Shown: piece after piece, positions 55,276 to 64,000 of the stretch | How the letters are laid out: every line of letters starts with the position of its first letter | Position numbering within the stretch: the first letter of the stretch is position 1 | Source: Phragmites australis | Lineage: Eukaryota; Streptophyta; Magnoliopsida; Poales; Poaceae | Direction: 5' to 3' | Length of the DNA: 64,000 nucleotides | NCBI RefSeq assembly: GCF_958298935.1 | Contig: NC_084922.1 | Span: forward strand, 12,898,501 to 12,962,500 | Notes under the pieces: generated by a model | What the model saw: the letters and a program-made list of their open reading frames with translations, nothing else | Databases searched by the model: none | What the model was told of the DNA's origin: nothing | Made by a program: the position numbers and the translations under genes

Positions 55276-56528
55276 AGGATGCTATGGTGGCAGTTCAAGA
55301 TTATGAAGTCGAACAAAAGGGAGTACAACATCAAGTATTTGGAGCCTGATTGTTCGTAGCGGGTGCACATATTTAGGGAAGTGGGTTGACTACTGGGAGT
55401 GCTCATAGTTATGGAGCATAACTGTCATATTGAGAAAATAGAGTTCTCCCATCGAAACCTGTTATCTGCTTTTGTTGCCAATGTTATGTACGGAGAGATT
55501 ATGGACAACCTAAAGTATGAGCCACGATCAATAATCTGTGCTACTGAGGAAAGGTTCTAGTACACAATAAACTACGTCAATGCATGGAGGGCGAAACAGA
55601 AGGCTATCGAGATAAGGTTTGGGACATACGAAGATTCATATGACAACTTACCACGTCAACTAGCCAATATGTGCGAGAAACCCTGAAAATTACTTTGACA
55701 ACAAGCATTACCCCTCGACTGATGTGAAGTAAAGAGGGAAGCAAGTATTGTAGCGTGCTTTCTTTGTATTGCGCCAACCATCAAGGCATTTAGGTACTGT
55801 TGACCCATCATTTATTTGGATGAGACGTTCCTCACTGGAAAGTATAAAGGACAGATATTGTCTGTAATTGGGGTAGATGGAAACAACCAAGTCATGCCAT
55901 TGGGGTTGGCCTTCGTGGAGAGTGAGAATGGAGAGAGCTGGTATTGGTTCCTTGAGTGGGTCAAGCATGATATTGTTATGGATCGGCCTAATGTATGTTT
56001 GATTCAAAATAGACATGCAGGGCTGTTGTAGATTTTGTTGGATATGCAATACGGCAGTGTTCGACGATGTGTAAGAGCAAAATGGTCCAACTTAAAGAGT
56101 AGGTGGTTCATGTGACATATGGGTGCAAACTTTATAGACAATTCAAAAATAAGGACTTGATGAATCTTTTCAAGAAATTATGCAGCCAAAACTAGCAGAG
56201 AAAGTTCAACGCACTATGGACAAGACTAGAAGAACTAACCACGAAGTAGACAGCTGAGCTAGCAGACATAGGAGATGACTCAGTTGCTCTTGGACCCATC
56301 CCAACAGATACTCCCCAGATAGTAAGGAGGTCAGGGTCAGCTGTTAAGAACTTTTCGCAGTGGTACAAAATGAGCCAAGAGAGAAATGGACATTGATATA
56401 CGACACTGGATGAATTCGAAATGATATGGATGAATCCGAGGCGGGTCCAAGGGTGAAGCGATGCAGTAAGTGCAATGAAAGAGGTCACACATACAAGTAT
56501 TGTCCAAAAGATGCACCTGGTGTGTAGA
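55265..56528 (+). pseudogene. MULE transposase remnant with intact CCHC knuckle
   Basis: 55270-55800 decodes only in broken frames. 55816-56029 is open and is the conserved MULE transposase core: YLDETFLTGKYKGQILSVIG, then VDGNNQVMPLGLAFVESENG and ESWYWFLEWV, with the first catalytic Asp in LDETF and the usual DGN..PL and E...SW.WFL motifs. The 3' end (56428-56528) reads KRCSKCNERGHTYKYCPKD, a CX2CX4HX4C zinc knuckle typical of the C-terminus. Stops and shifts elsewhere show decay. Confidence 0.85.
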
Positions 56529-56765
56529 TGGGGTCATGACGGTAGTCAAGTGTGAATATATTTAGCATATCTCGATGTTATATTTGTAAGGTTTTCGCCT
56601 TACATATGTACGTTGTATTTGAACCTTACATTTGTATTTGATTGTGTACCTATATGTTGTAATATGTTCATGTAACTTTATGTACCTGTATGTTATAGGT
56701 TGTTCATGTAGCTATGTATATATTTTCATGTAACAGATTATTTATAATTTGGTTTCAATGCAGAT

Positions 56766-59535
56766 ATGATGCACCCACTGACCCCCGAGCTTCTTGACCC
56801 TGCACTGGACAAGAAGCACCACAACTTCTTGTCTGTCGTGCACCAGACAGAGTTAGGAGTTTTCTGACCACGTGGCCCCGCGAAGGTACTTACGATCGAT
56901 CATCGTTGGAAGCACTGGTATGTCACGAATTAGCCACACATGTGCCTGATTATTTATTTATTGCACGCTCTACATTCACTTAATATTCTAAATAGTTCAG
57001 GTTGGTAGCATCTGGACTCCTACCACTATGTCGTTTGGTGGAGGCCCAAGCGACAGAGAACCTTGAGGCAGGGGCGAGTCGATTCTATTTCGATCGCTCG
57101 CTGATCGTTGCACTGGTAGACCGATGGAGGCCTAAGACCCACACTTTCCACCTCTCCTGCGGCGAGATGGCCCCAATGTTGCAGGACGTAGCCTGCCTTT
57201 TAGGCTTACCTTGCATCGGAGCCACTGTTGGAGTCATCGACGTGGATGCAGACTGGATGACCGTCATGCACCAGTGGTTCGCGTCTGTTCAACAGACAGA
57301 TGATGCACCCGCCTACGTACCCGAGTTCCAGGTATAAGTGGATCATCCAGTTTCAGGTACCTTGCATTTTACCTTCCCATTTACTTTACAATTTCAAAGA
57401 TATTTTACTCGTCATCATTTGCATTACTTCAAGCCTGTATACATCGCCCGGACGCCAGTGTGTATTCAGTCTCGAGGCACTTAGAGGCATACCTGCTTTG
57501 GTTGTTCGGCTAGGTTATGTTCATCAACGGCCAAGGCCACCTGGTGTCAGGGACTCTTGTTCCGTATGCAAGGGGGATCGCAGATGCGGAGCCTGATGAT
57601 GTCCCCCAGTTGAGCTGGGCCTCCGTTGTCCTGGCGGTGACGTATCGGGTCATATGCGACGCGTGCGCAAAGAAGGAGCCACAATCCACATTTGCTGGGT
57701 GCCCACTCCTGCTGCAGTTGTGGTCATATGAGAGGTTCAAGATTGGCCCGCCCGTTGTGGACCAGTCCCCGTACCCTGAGGAATGGTACGGGGAACCCGA
57801 GGAGGACGGGCCCACCATGGACTTCTTGTGGTGTCGACATTAGATACGGATGAAATATAGCTCTGTTTCACTTGCCATATGTTTTAATTCTAGTTTCTTA
57901 CTATTTTTCTTCACAGCCACACTGGGCGCACGAGTAGGCCCACATCGCATACGAGCTTTTTAGGTCGCAGTTCGACCGTCTGTGTCCAGAGGACGTGGTC
58001 TGGACCCCCTACAACCACTTGATGATACAAGCCCGTGCACCTTTTGGTCTGTCTATGTTGTGCAGCCGCAATGAGGACTACTGGCTTATGAAGAAGCCAC
58101 TCGTCTTTGACATCTATGTCGAGGAGTACTCACCCCACCACATGATGAGGCAGTTCGGACGCTTCCAGACGTTCCCCCTCATCAATATTCGTACGGTTCT
58201 GGGCCACGTTCACATGTAACTAAAATCAAATATATAATCTATAGCATTCGTCTCATTTATAGTCTATCTAACATAGTTGACTTGCAGGTATACACGTAAG
58301 GACCAACTGAGTGGAACCCTCTGGGCAGATCGCTTGGCGTCATACGTCTCAGTGTGAGCCTATATCCTTGAGGATGTCGTCGAGGAGCCTCATCCTTTTG
58401 CTGACCCGAGCTTCAAGGAGTACCTATGGTGGTACATCCCGTATACACGTACATGGGTCACCTACACCCTGGATACTGTTCGGAAACATGTCGCTTTGAC
58501 TACAAAGGCCTACCCGGGCCATGGGGATGAGGACGTTGCATTAGCGATATGTTTAATTAATGTCTCGTTTATATATCATATAATCTCATAAGAACCACTA
58601 TAAACTGAAATTCCTATTTCATATTTGTTTCAACAGGCTGATATCATATATGATATCCATAGGGATGCAGCTGGAATCATGGAGCGGCTCAGGCAAGGGA
58701 TGCAACGTAGTGTGGCAGATGTAGCGGGATTTGTCAAGCGGATTTTCAACAAGACAGCGCAGGCCCTGAAGGTTACCTCATGTCGATCCACCACAGACAT
58801 CACCGGTGCTCCTTCCAGCTCGAGTGGAGTCCATGCAGAGTCGTCCAGGAGGTTTGATGTGCAATGACCTCCACCGAACCGACATCCACACCGCCACCTC
58901 GACCATAGCCTCCAGGGCCAGACACAATAGGTACACATTTTTCATATGCACGACAGTTAGCGATATTTTTTTGTCACTGATGCATTAATTTCAAAAAATA
59001 TATTATGTACACCTACATACTTATTGACGCTGACACCTAAACCATGGCCAGTGCCGACACCTTCACCGTTCATAGACCACTCAGATAATGGGCACCAATA
59101 TACTGTCGCATTCAATATATTCAATAGTATATTGAATATATTCCGCAGGTTACTACGGTGATGAAATCGGGACATCTTCATCTGCAATCACGCCTGGCCG
59201 TCTACTACTACACTGCATACCATACATATACAACATTGCATTCTATACTAATACATTTATTTGCACATTTATCGTATCTAATAAATTCATCCATTCGCAG
59301 GCCCCTCAAGTGATTATACATGGACGACGGCGGCATCATCGTAGTTGTCATACCCGAGTCAGGAGACTGAGCCTAGATCAGACCCCCTATTCGACCTTGT
59401 GAGGGACTTCTTCGGGGCTACACCAGACTGCGACGTCATCACGCGATCCCAGTTGCCCAATGCTCCACTACCGACGCAACAGACCCAGGAGAAGGGCTCG
59501 ACACCTATGATAACTACTAGGCCTACCAGGTAGGT
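56766..59535 (+). pseudogene. Plant mobile domain (PMD, MAIN-like) gene remnant
   Basis: Exon-like blocks: 56766-56930 (LTPELLDPALDKKHHNF..., TAG-type break at the GVF position, ending DHRWKHW before GTATGT); 57000-57332 (LVASGLLPLCRLVEA, FYFDRSLIVALVDRW, THTFHLSCGEMAPMLQDVAC, LLGLP); 57470-57841 (RHLEAYLLWLFG, stop, VMFINGQGHLVSGTLVPYAR, PQLSWASVVLAVTYRVICDA, GCPLLLQLWSYERF); 57917-58219 (DRLCPEDVVWTPYNHLMIQ); 58636-58867. These are the landmarks of the PMD family carried by many grass MULEs. A stop replaces Trp in LFGW. The gene was probably mobile-element-borne, not a host PMD gene. Confidence 0.8.
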
Positions 59536-60719
59536 TGGTCCACCGAACATCCTGACCTACTCTAGGGGTCACGTGAGGGCAAACTAGTGGCAGCGGCTAT
59601 GGGACCATGATGGTGGGAACGGCCGACGGCAGCGGGGGAGACAGCAGTAGAGTTTTACCTTTGCTATTGTAACTTATATGTTTGTTTCATGATGCATCTT
59701 CGATTCACGAACTAATCTTACATATTCGGACTGTCTACTTTCTATGTACTACTTACCATGTCATTACTGCATTTCTTAATCCCTCGTAACCGCACGCTAG
59801 TTGCATTTCTTCAACAGGTTGACCCATTCCTCGTCCTCGGCTTTGATGTCGAAGTTTAGGGTAGGTTTTAGACCCAACGATGAAATAACAACACATTTGT
59901 CCTGACTCAGGCTTTAGACACACCAATGCTTATGGTGGTGTCCTCTTATGATTAATGTGGTAGCACGAGTTAATGTTCTAGCATGAGCACCTTGGGAATG
60001 GCATAGACTGGGTTGTATCACCAGTACCTCTGGGACTAACATTGATTATAGCTCTAGCATCAACCATGTGATTGTATGTACCATTCAACACACAAGGATT
60101 GCTTGCTTTAGGATGAATGCTTAAAATAAGCTTTCACTTTGCATTAAGATCAAAGGGATAGATGATACTTCTACACCCATGCAAAGTCTATTCTCCAAGC
60201 AAAAGGGCATCCCAAATCATGTAATCACAGTCAATTACAATAAATTCTGAACCTTCAGGGATGAATTATTTTTAATTTACTTGTTAATTATTTATTAATA
60301 TTTGTTACATATTAATTATGATATTTAATACTTGTTTAATATTTTTAAATAGTCAGGGACTCATGCTTCGGTGCAGAGCCATAACGTTGCAGTGAAGGAT
60401 CAATAAATCTATGACGGGATCTTCAAGTACAAGCTTTCCATAGACACCTGATACCCTGATAGCATTGACTGGCACAACTAGCATTCTTCCGCTAATTTGT
60501 GTCGCCACTTTCCTTTGCCATCTTGAGATGATCTAGGTATTCAACATCTATCTATTAAGAACTATGTAAATGCCATCCATGACTATTTCTTTTGTTTACA
60601 TTTCCATTTCATTAGTTTAGTTCGATGGGTATATGGTTACTATCTTATATTATATTAACGTACTATCCAAGTACAATTCTATCCAATATATGAAAAGCAT
60701 TACTTAGAAAGCTACTGAT

Positions 60720-60930
60720 ACACGAAGTGACCACACAACAGAGCTTCAAGTATGAAATGATAACACCTCTATTGTGAGTTTGGCTTTAGAAACGAAGTGA
60801 CCACACGACTTAGCTTTAACCATGAAATGACAACCTCTATCCTGACACAGGCTGTAAACATAAAGTGACCACACGACAGAGCTTTAATCATAAATTAAAT
60901 GACAACACCTCTATCCTGACACAGAGAATC
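60720..60930. repeat. Three 65-71-bp imperfect tandem repeats inside the MULE
   Basis: (G/A)AAGTGACCACACGAC plus a following GAGCTTTAA.CATGAAATGA block starts at about 60725, 60796 and 60861. A related block (CCTGACTCAGGCTTTAGACA) lies near 59903. No coding role seen. Confidence 0.75.
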
Positions 60931-61097
60931 TCTATCTAGGACAAATGCCACAACTTTTCCATCTTTCACAGGGAATCATATGCTCTAGTCCCCAGCCAAG
61001 CCCATGCACTCAGTTTATGCACCAGCCTCCAGCCACCATAAATAACCTCATCCTCATCTATAGATAAACCACTCCTTCCTGAACTATCTTAACTGCA

Positions 61098-61699
61098 GTG
61101 TCTTCCTCACCTCCATCAAGCCCGCCCAAGGAACATTGGACGATTTTCATTCCTCAGGGGGTCAAACCGCCAATGTGCTTCTGTGACGATCTTTATAGGC
61201 TCCACGAGTCCCAAGACATCTCATACACCTATGGCTTACGCTTCTTCATATGTGCCAACTACCAATACGACAAGCCTCAACATGGACCGTATGAGTACCC
61301 ATCGGGTATAGTGATATAGATCACTCATGTGGTATTTTTCATATGATTTTATGCACTATTTTACTAATCTCACATCTTATTTTATTTGTTCAGTCTCCTC
61401 CACATATCTATGACTTTATGGAATGGCTCAACATGGAGCAAAATAAAAACTAGAAGTAGTGGGTCGATATGAGCATACCGTGGAGCAGAGAAACGTACAA
61501 ACGTCGGGAGTACAAGCAACAGCAAGAGGAACTACGGATGAAACGGGAAGAGGAGGATCGTATGAGGAAGGCAGTGGAGGAGCTCGCCGTGGCTCAAGCA
61601 TGCGAAGCAGAGAGGATAAGGGAGCGGGAGAGAGCCCGTCACGCTAAGGCGGGTGGCTCTGATGCCCTGAGAAAGGGCAAATATCCTAGATACACTTAG
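61098..61699 (+). pseudogene. MULE third ORF: zinc-finger-like N-part plus charged coiled coil
   Basis: 61098-61319 reads MSSSPPSSPPKEHWTIFIPQ, then GVKPPMCFCDDLYRL and GLRFFICANYQYD. The C.C...F.C spacing resembles GRF-type zinc ribbons of ORFs that accompany PMD MULEs. After an intron-like gap, 61394-61699 reads HIYDFMEWLNMEQN, stop, then SRETYKRREYKQQQEELRMK and a KRE-rich helix ending SDALRKGKYPRYT. The short end motif is also common in that ORF class. Two stops near 61450-61460 break it. Confidence 0.6.
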
Positions 61700-62299
61700 T
61701 AGAGAGCATCTACTGTAACTCAGCATATTTGCACTCACTAAGACATGTTAGGATTAGCAACGACATACTATTAGGTTAGTCTTTAGGCATACCGTATATG
61801 CCAATATTTGTTATTGTCATGTCTTTATGGTTATGATCCATTTGCGCAGCAATAATAAACCCCATATCTCATGTAATATTTATCAGCTTATGTAACCTTC
61901 GTGCCGGGTATTATACTAATAGTGCTTCACAACTACAATTGTTAAAAAAATAGATTTTGTATCCTCCCAATATTACGTTATAAAAAATTACTCATATAAT
62001 TTTACATCAAATAAATAAACAAATATCGAAAAATTTACATCGATCCATAATTTTCAAAAAGTAACTAGTCTGTGATGCTATTTTGACCACTTTTTGAACA
62101 ACTAACATTTTTCATCGATTGAATGTGCACCATTTTTCAAATTAACAAATAATTTAAATTCCAAACGATGGGGCTAATCGCCGCTAAGAGGGCGGCAAAG
62201 GCTAACCACCCTATCAGAGGGTGGTAAGGGGCACTGCACAACGGCGCTCGGGGTGGGCCCTACCCGTTCTTTGAAAAAACGGTAAGGGGTAGCGTTGCT

Positions 62300-62412
62300 A
62301 TTGTGACATTTTTATCGTCCTTTGAAAAGAGTGAGGATGGTATGCGTCTATTTGTGTAAGTATTATCATCAGAGATGTATTTATTTAAATATTAATGATA
62401 ATAAATAAACTC
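62300..62412. repeat. MULE right terminal inverted repeat
   Basis: Inverse of 55166-55275. Just inside it (62200-62300) is a small perfect-looking stem of CCACCCT and AGGGTGG. Confidence 0.85.
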
Positions 62413-62422
62413 TACGTGCTGG

Positions 62423-62920
62423 CATACGTTGGGCTGATCTCGCTTTTCCTGCCCAACTCTCGAGCAGGATTGTAGGGAAAGCGCAGGGCCGGCCCAAATG
62501 GTTGTTTATAGAAAGGGTCTCTTATAGAAAGGAGTTTGCGGATCGTGCGACCCCCTTCCAGCATCGTCTTCCTCCCGCCTACGTGTCTTTCTCAGTCTGT
62601 TAAAAATTTGAAGAAAAAAAAATGTTGCGTTGGGTCTCAGAGCTTTTTGATATCGGTCTTTAGAAATGTTGGATTGGTCTTCCAAAAATGTTTTCTAAAA
62701 CTCACAAATGTTGCATTCAAGCTTCCTAAATTGTTTCATTATGTCGTTTAGAAATGTTTAGTAGGTATTTTTTTCGGAAATTGTTGAAATGACAGAGGGT
62801 ACTCGAAGAGTTGACTTGATCATGGAGGTTCATAGACGAAATTACCCCCCCCCCCCCGGGACAAAGACATGCAATGGTCAGCATGCCAGTACTAATGCTA
62901 ATAAAAGCTTCTATTAAAAC
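62423..62920 (-). other. 3' flank of the membrane-protein gene
   Basis: This lies between the MULE and the stop codon at 62921. It contains a run of 13 C at 62845-62857 (G-run on the gene strand). TTTATT/TTAATA words around 62895-62905 give possible polyadenylation sites on the minus strand. No other gene was seen. Confidence 0.5.
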
Positions 62921-63978
62921 CTAATTACAATCTGATAGTTTGTGGAGGCAGCTACTCTTTTCCCTAACAATCCACCAATAAACAAGGTAGCATGGGAAAT
63001 GAAGCAATGCCATGGCGAAATACCTGCATTCAGAATTCGGATTATTCGTCATGACAAACAGAAATGATACCCTCTAAAAAATTACGTTTAGGAAACTGGC
63101 ATATATTTACGACATACCACAGCGGTGCCCAGGAAGATGCGGGACTGAGAAAAGGGTAAGGCCACCTGCACACAGCATACTCATGCAAGTAAACTTTAGC
63201 GAGATGTGCATTGTGCTACCGAAGGTAAAAAAAAATTGGTTAATTGAAAAAATATGCAGCTAACGATGTTTATTACTCTCAGTTGGTTTTGTGTCATAAT
63301 ATTTCAGCCTGATATTAGCAACCAAGAAAAAGGTTGGCATGATATTATTATCCTTACCATATCAAGCCACACGCATGCGCGATCCACTGGGCAATCACGT
63401 ACAAGCAAGTCCATAGAATGAAGTATGCTATTCTGAACCATAGGAAGGCCTGGAGAGACAGACAGATCACCGCAAGGTTGCATGATTTTGTGAAAGCAAT
63501 TGATGCGTATATCTCAAAATAAATAAACGCGCCTTGTTCCGATTCCGACTTTACTAACCAAGGTGTTAAGAGCCGTCTCTATCAGTAGGAAGACAAGGTT
63601 GAAAGAGTGTATGCATCCCATCACCTGCATTTAAGTTGTGAAAATTATGCAGGTAATGAGTTGAAGTGATGTGATTTTGGCAAATGGATGCAGTGATTTC
63701 AGAGTTGTTACTGCTATAACAGGTTGGCTTTGAGGGGTCAGCAATTGGTAGTTGTTTACGAGCAATGTTTGCAGAGATCAAGTCAATGTATCCATTGCAC
63801 GGGCTGTTAATATAAAAGGCTCCTACCAATGCATCGACAGAAAAAGTAAAGGAAGCAAAAAAAAAAAAAAAAAAAAAAAAAAACTCACTGCATTAAGACT
63901 GAAATGCGCTGATGACATGAACGGTACTATCAGGCCCCAGAAGACCACATCCGTCAGCACAACCGCGCCGGCGCTGAC
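62921..63978 (-). CDS. Polytopic membrane protein, 3' five exons (gene continues beyond the window)
   Basis: Five short exons join in one frame: 63978-63889, 63624-63559, 63449-63358, 63165-63118, 63023-62921, every intron GT-AG, stop TAG at 62921. They give the last 132 residues: VSAGAVVLTDVVFWGLIVPF, MSSAHFSLNA, VMGCIHSFNLVFLLIETALN, TL, AFLWFRIAYFILWTCLYVIA, QWIAHACGLIW, WPYPFLSPASSWAPLW, YFAMALLHFPCYLVYWWIVR, then a short Cys/Lys tail. Four hydrophobic segments are visible. The FPWFRI.YFILW...QW.HAC and WWPYPFL motifs are those of a plant membrane protein family of unknown function (distantly like animal rolling-stone proteins, recalled from memory). No lesion is seen in this part, so it looks like a real host gene. 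Upstream exons lie outside the window. Confidence 0.85.
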
Positions 63979-64000
63979 CTGCAGACGAAATGCCAGATCT

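Larger units (their letters stand above)
55166..62412 (+). mobile_element. 7.2-kb MULE (Mutator-like) with transposase, PMD and coiled-coil ORFs
   Basis: Inverted ends of at least 100 bp: the left starts GAGTTTTTTGTATCATTAAT and the right, in reverse, starts GAGTTTATTTATTATCATTA; both continue with ATTTAAA.AAATA.ATC.CTGATGA. A 10-bp target duplication flanks it: TACGTGCTAG (55156-55165) and TACGTGCTGG (62413-62422), 9 of 10 identical. Inside, on the plus strand, are a MULE transposase remnant (55265-56528), a plant-mobile-domain gene remnant (56766-59535) and a third ORF (61098-61699). All contain stops, so it is no longer autonomous. Confidence 0.9.

Overview
The window is grass (Poaceae) nuclear DNA, probably from a panicoid. 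The host genes have GC-rich exons and canonical GT-AG introns. Nearly everything else is transposon sequence typical of grasses: CACTA/En-Spm, PMD-type MULE, SIRE-like Copia, and solo LTRs starting TGTCACACCC. No prokaryotic, organellar or CRISPR sequence was seen.

Layout. 1-2814 is the 3' part of a Copia element. 2815-4600 holds 111-bp and 114-bp tandem repeats. About 5161-19152 is an old CACTA element with pieces of TNP2 and of a Pro-rich/Ulp1-type ORF. It is split by three solo LTRs with recognisable 5-bp target duplications (11229-14315, 14820-16336, 17215-18767) and by a truncated LTR. From about 19696 to 44505 lies a direct tandem segmental duplication with unit A at 19696-26370 and unit B at 26371-44505. 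Each unit carries one intact two-exon class III peroxidase gene on the minus strand (21997-23249 and 39247-40499), encoding 348-residue proteins that differ at four positions. Unit B was later split by a 10.9-kb CACTA element (27930-38854, target duplication TCG); unit A keeps the uninterrupted site. That CACTA has two multi-exon genes, TNP2 and a TNP1-like gene. Each is broken by what looks like one small lesion. It also carries a captured R2R3-MYB exon fragment and a 62-bp-arm hairpin upstream of TNP2.

The right part has a decayed Copia element with 190-bp LTRs (44618-52359), about 240-bp tandem repeats, and a third, older partial copy of the duplicated sequence (about 53125-54055). Next is a 7.2-kb MULE (55166-62412) with long TIRs and a 10-bp target duplication; it holds decayed transposase, plant-mobile-domain and coiled-coil ORFs. 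The last 1.1 kb contains the 3' five exons of a host gene on the minus strand for a polytopic membrane protein (62921-63978). Its exons are too short to stand out as ORFs but join in phase with GT-AG introns.

Function. The likely functional genes are the two secreted peroxidases and the membrane-protein gene. The nesting gives a relative history: an old duplication made the third partial copy; a 1.2-kb GC-rich insertion followed; then the A/B tandem duplication, with breakpoints inside transposon sequence; then the CACTA insertion into B and separate deletions in A and B. All identifications are by reading the sequence; no database search was run.
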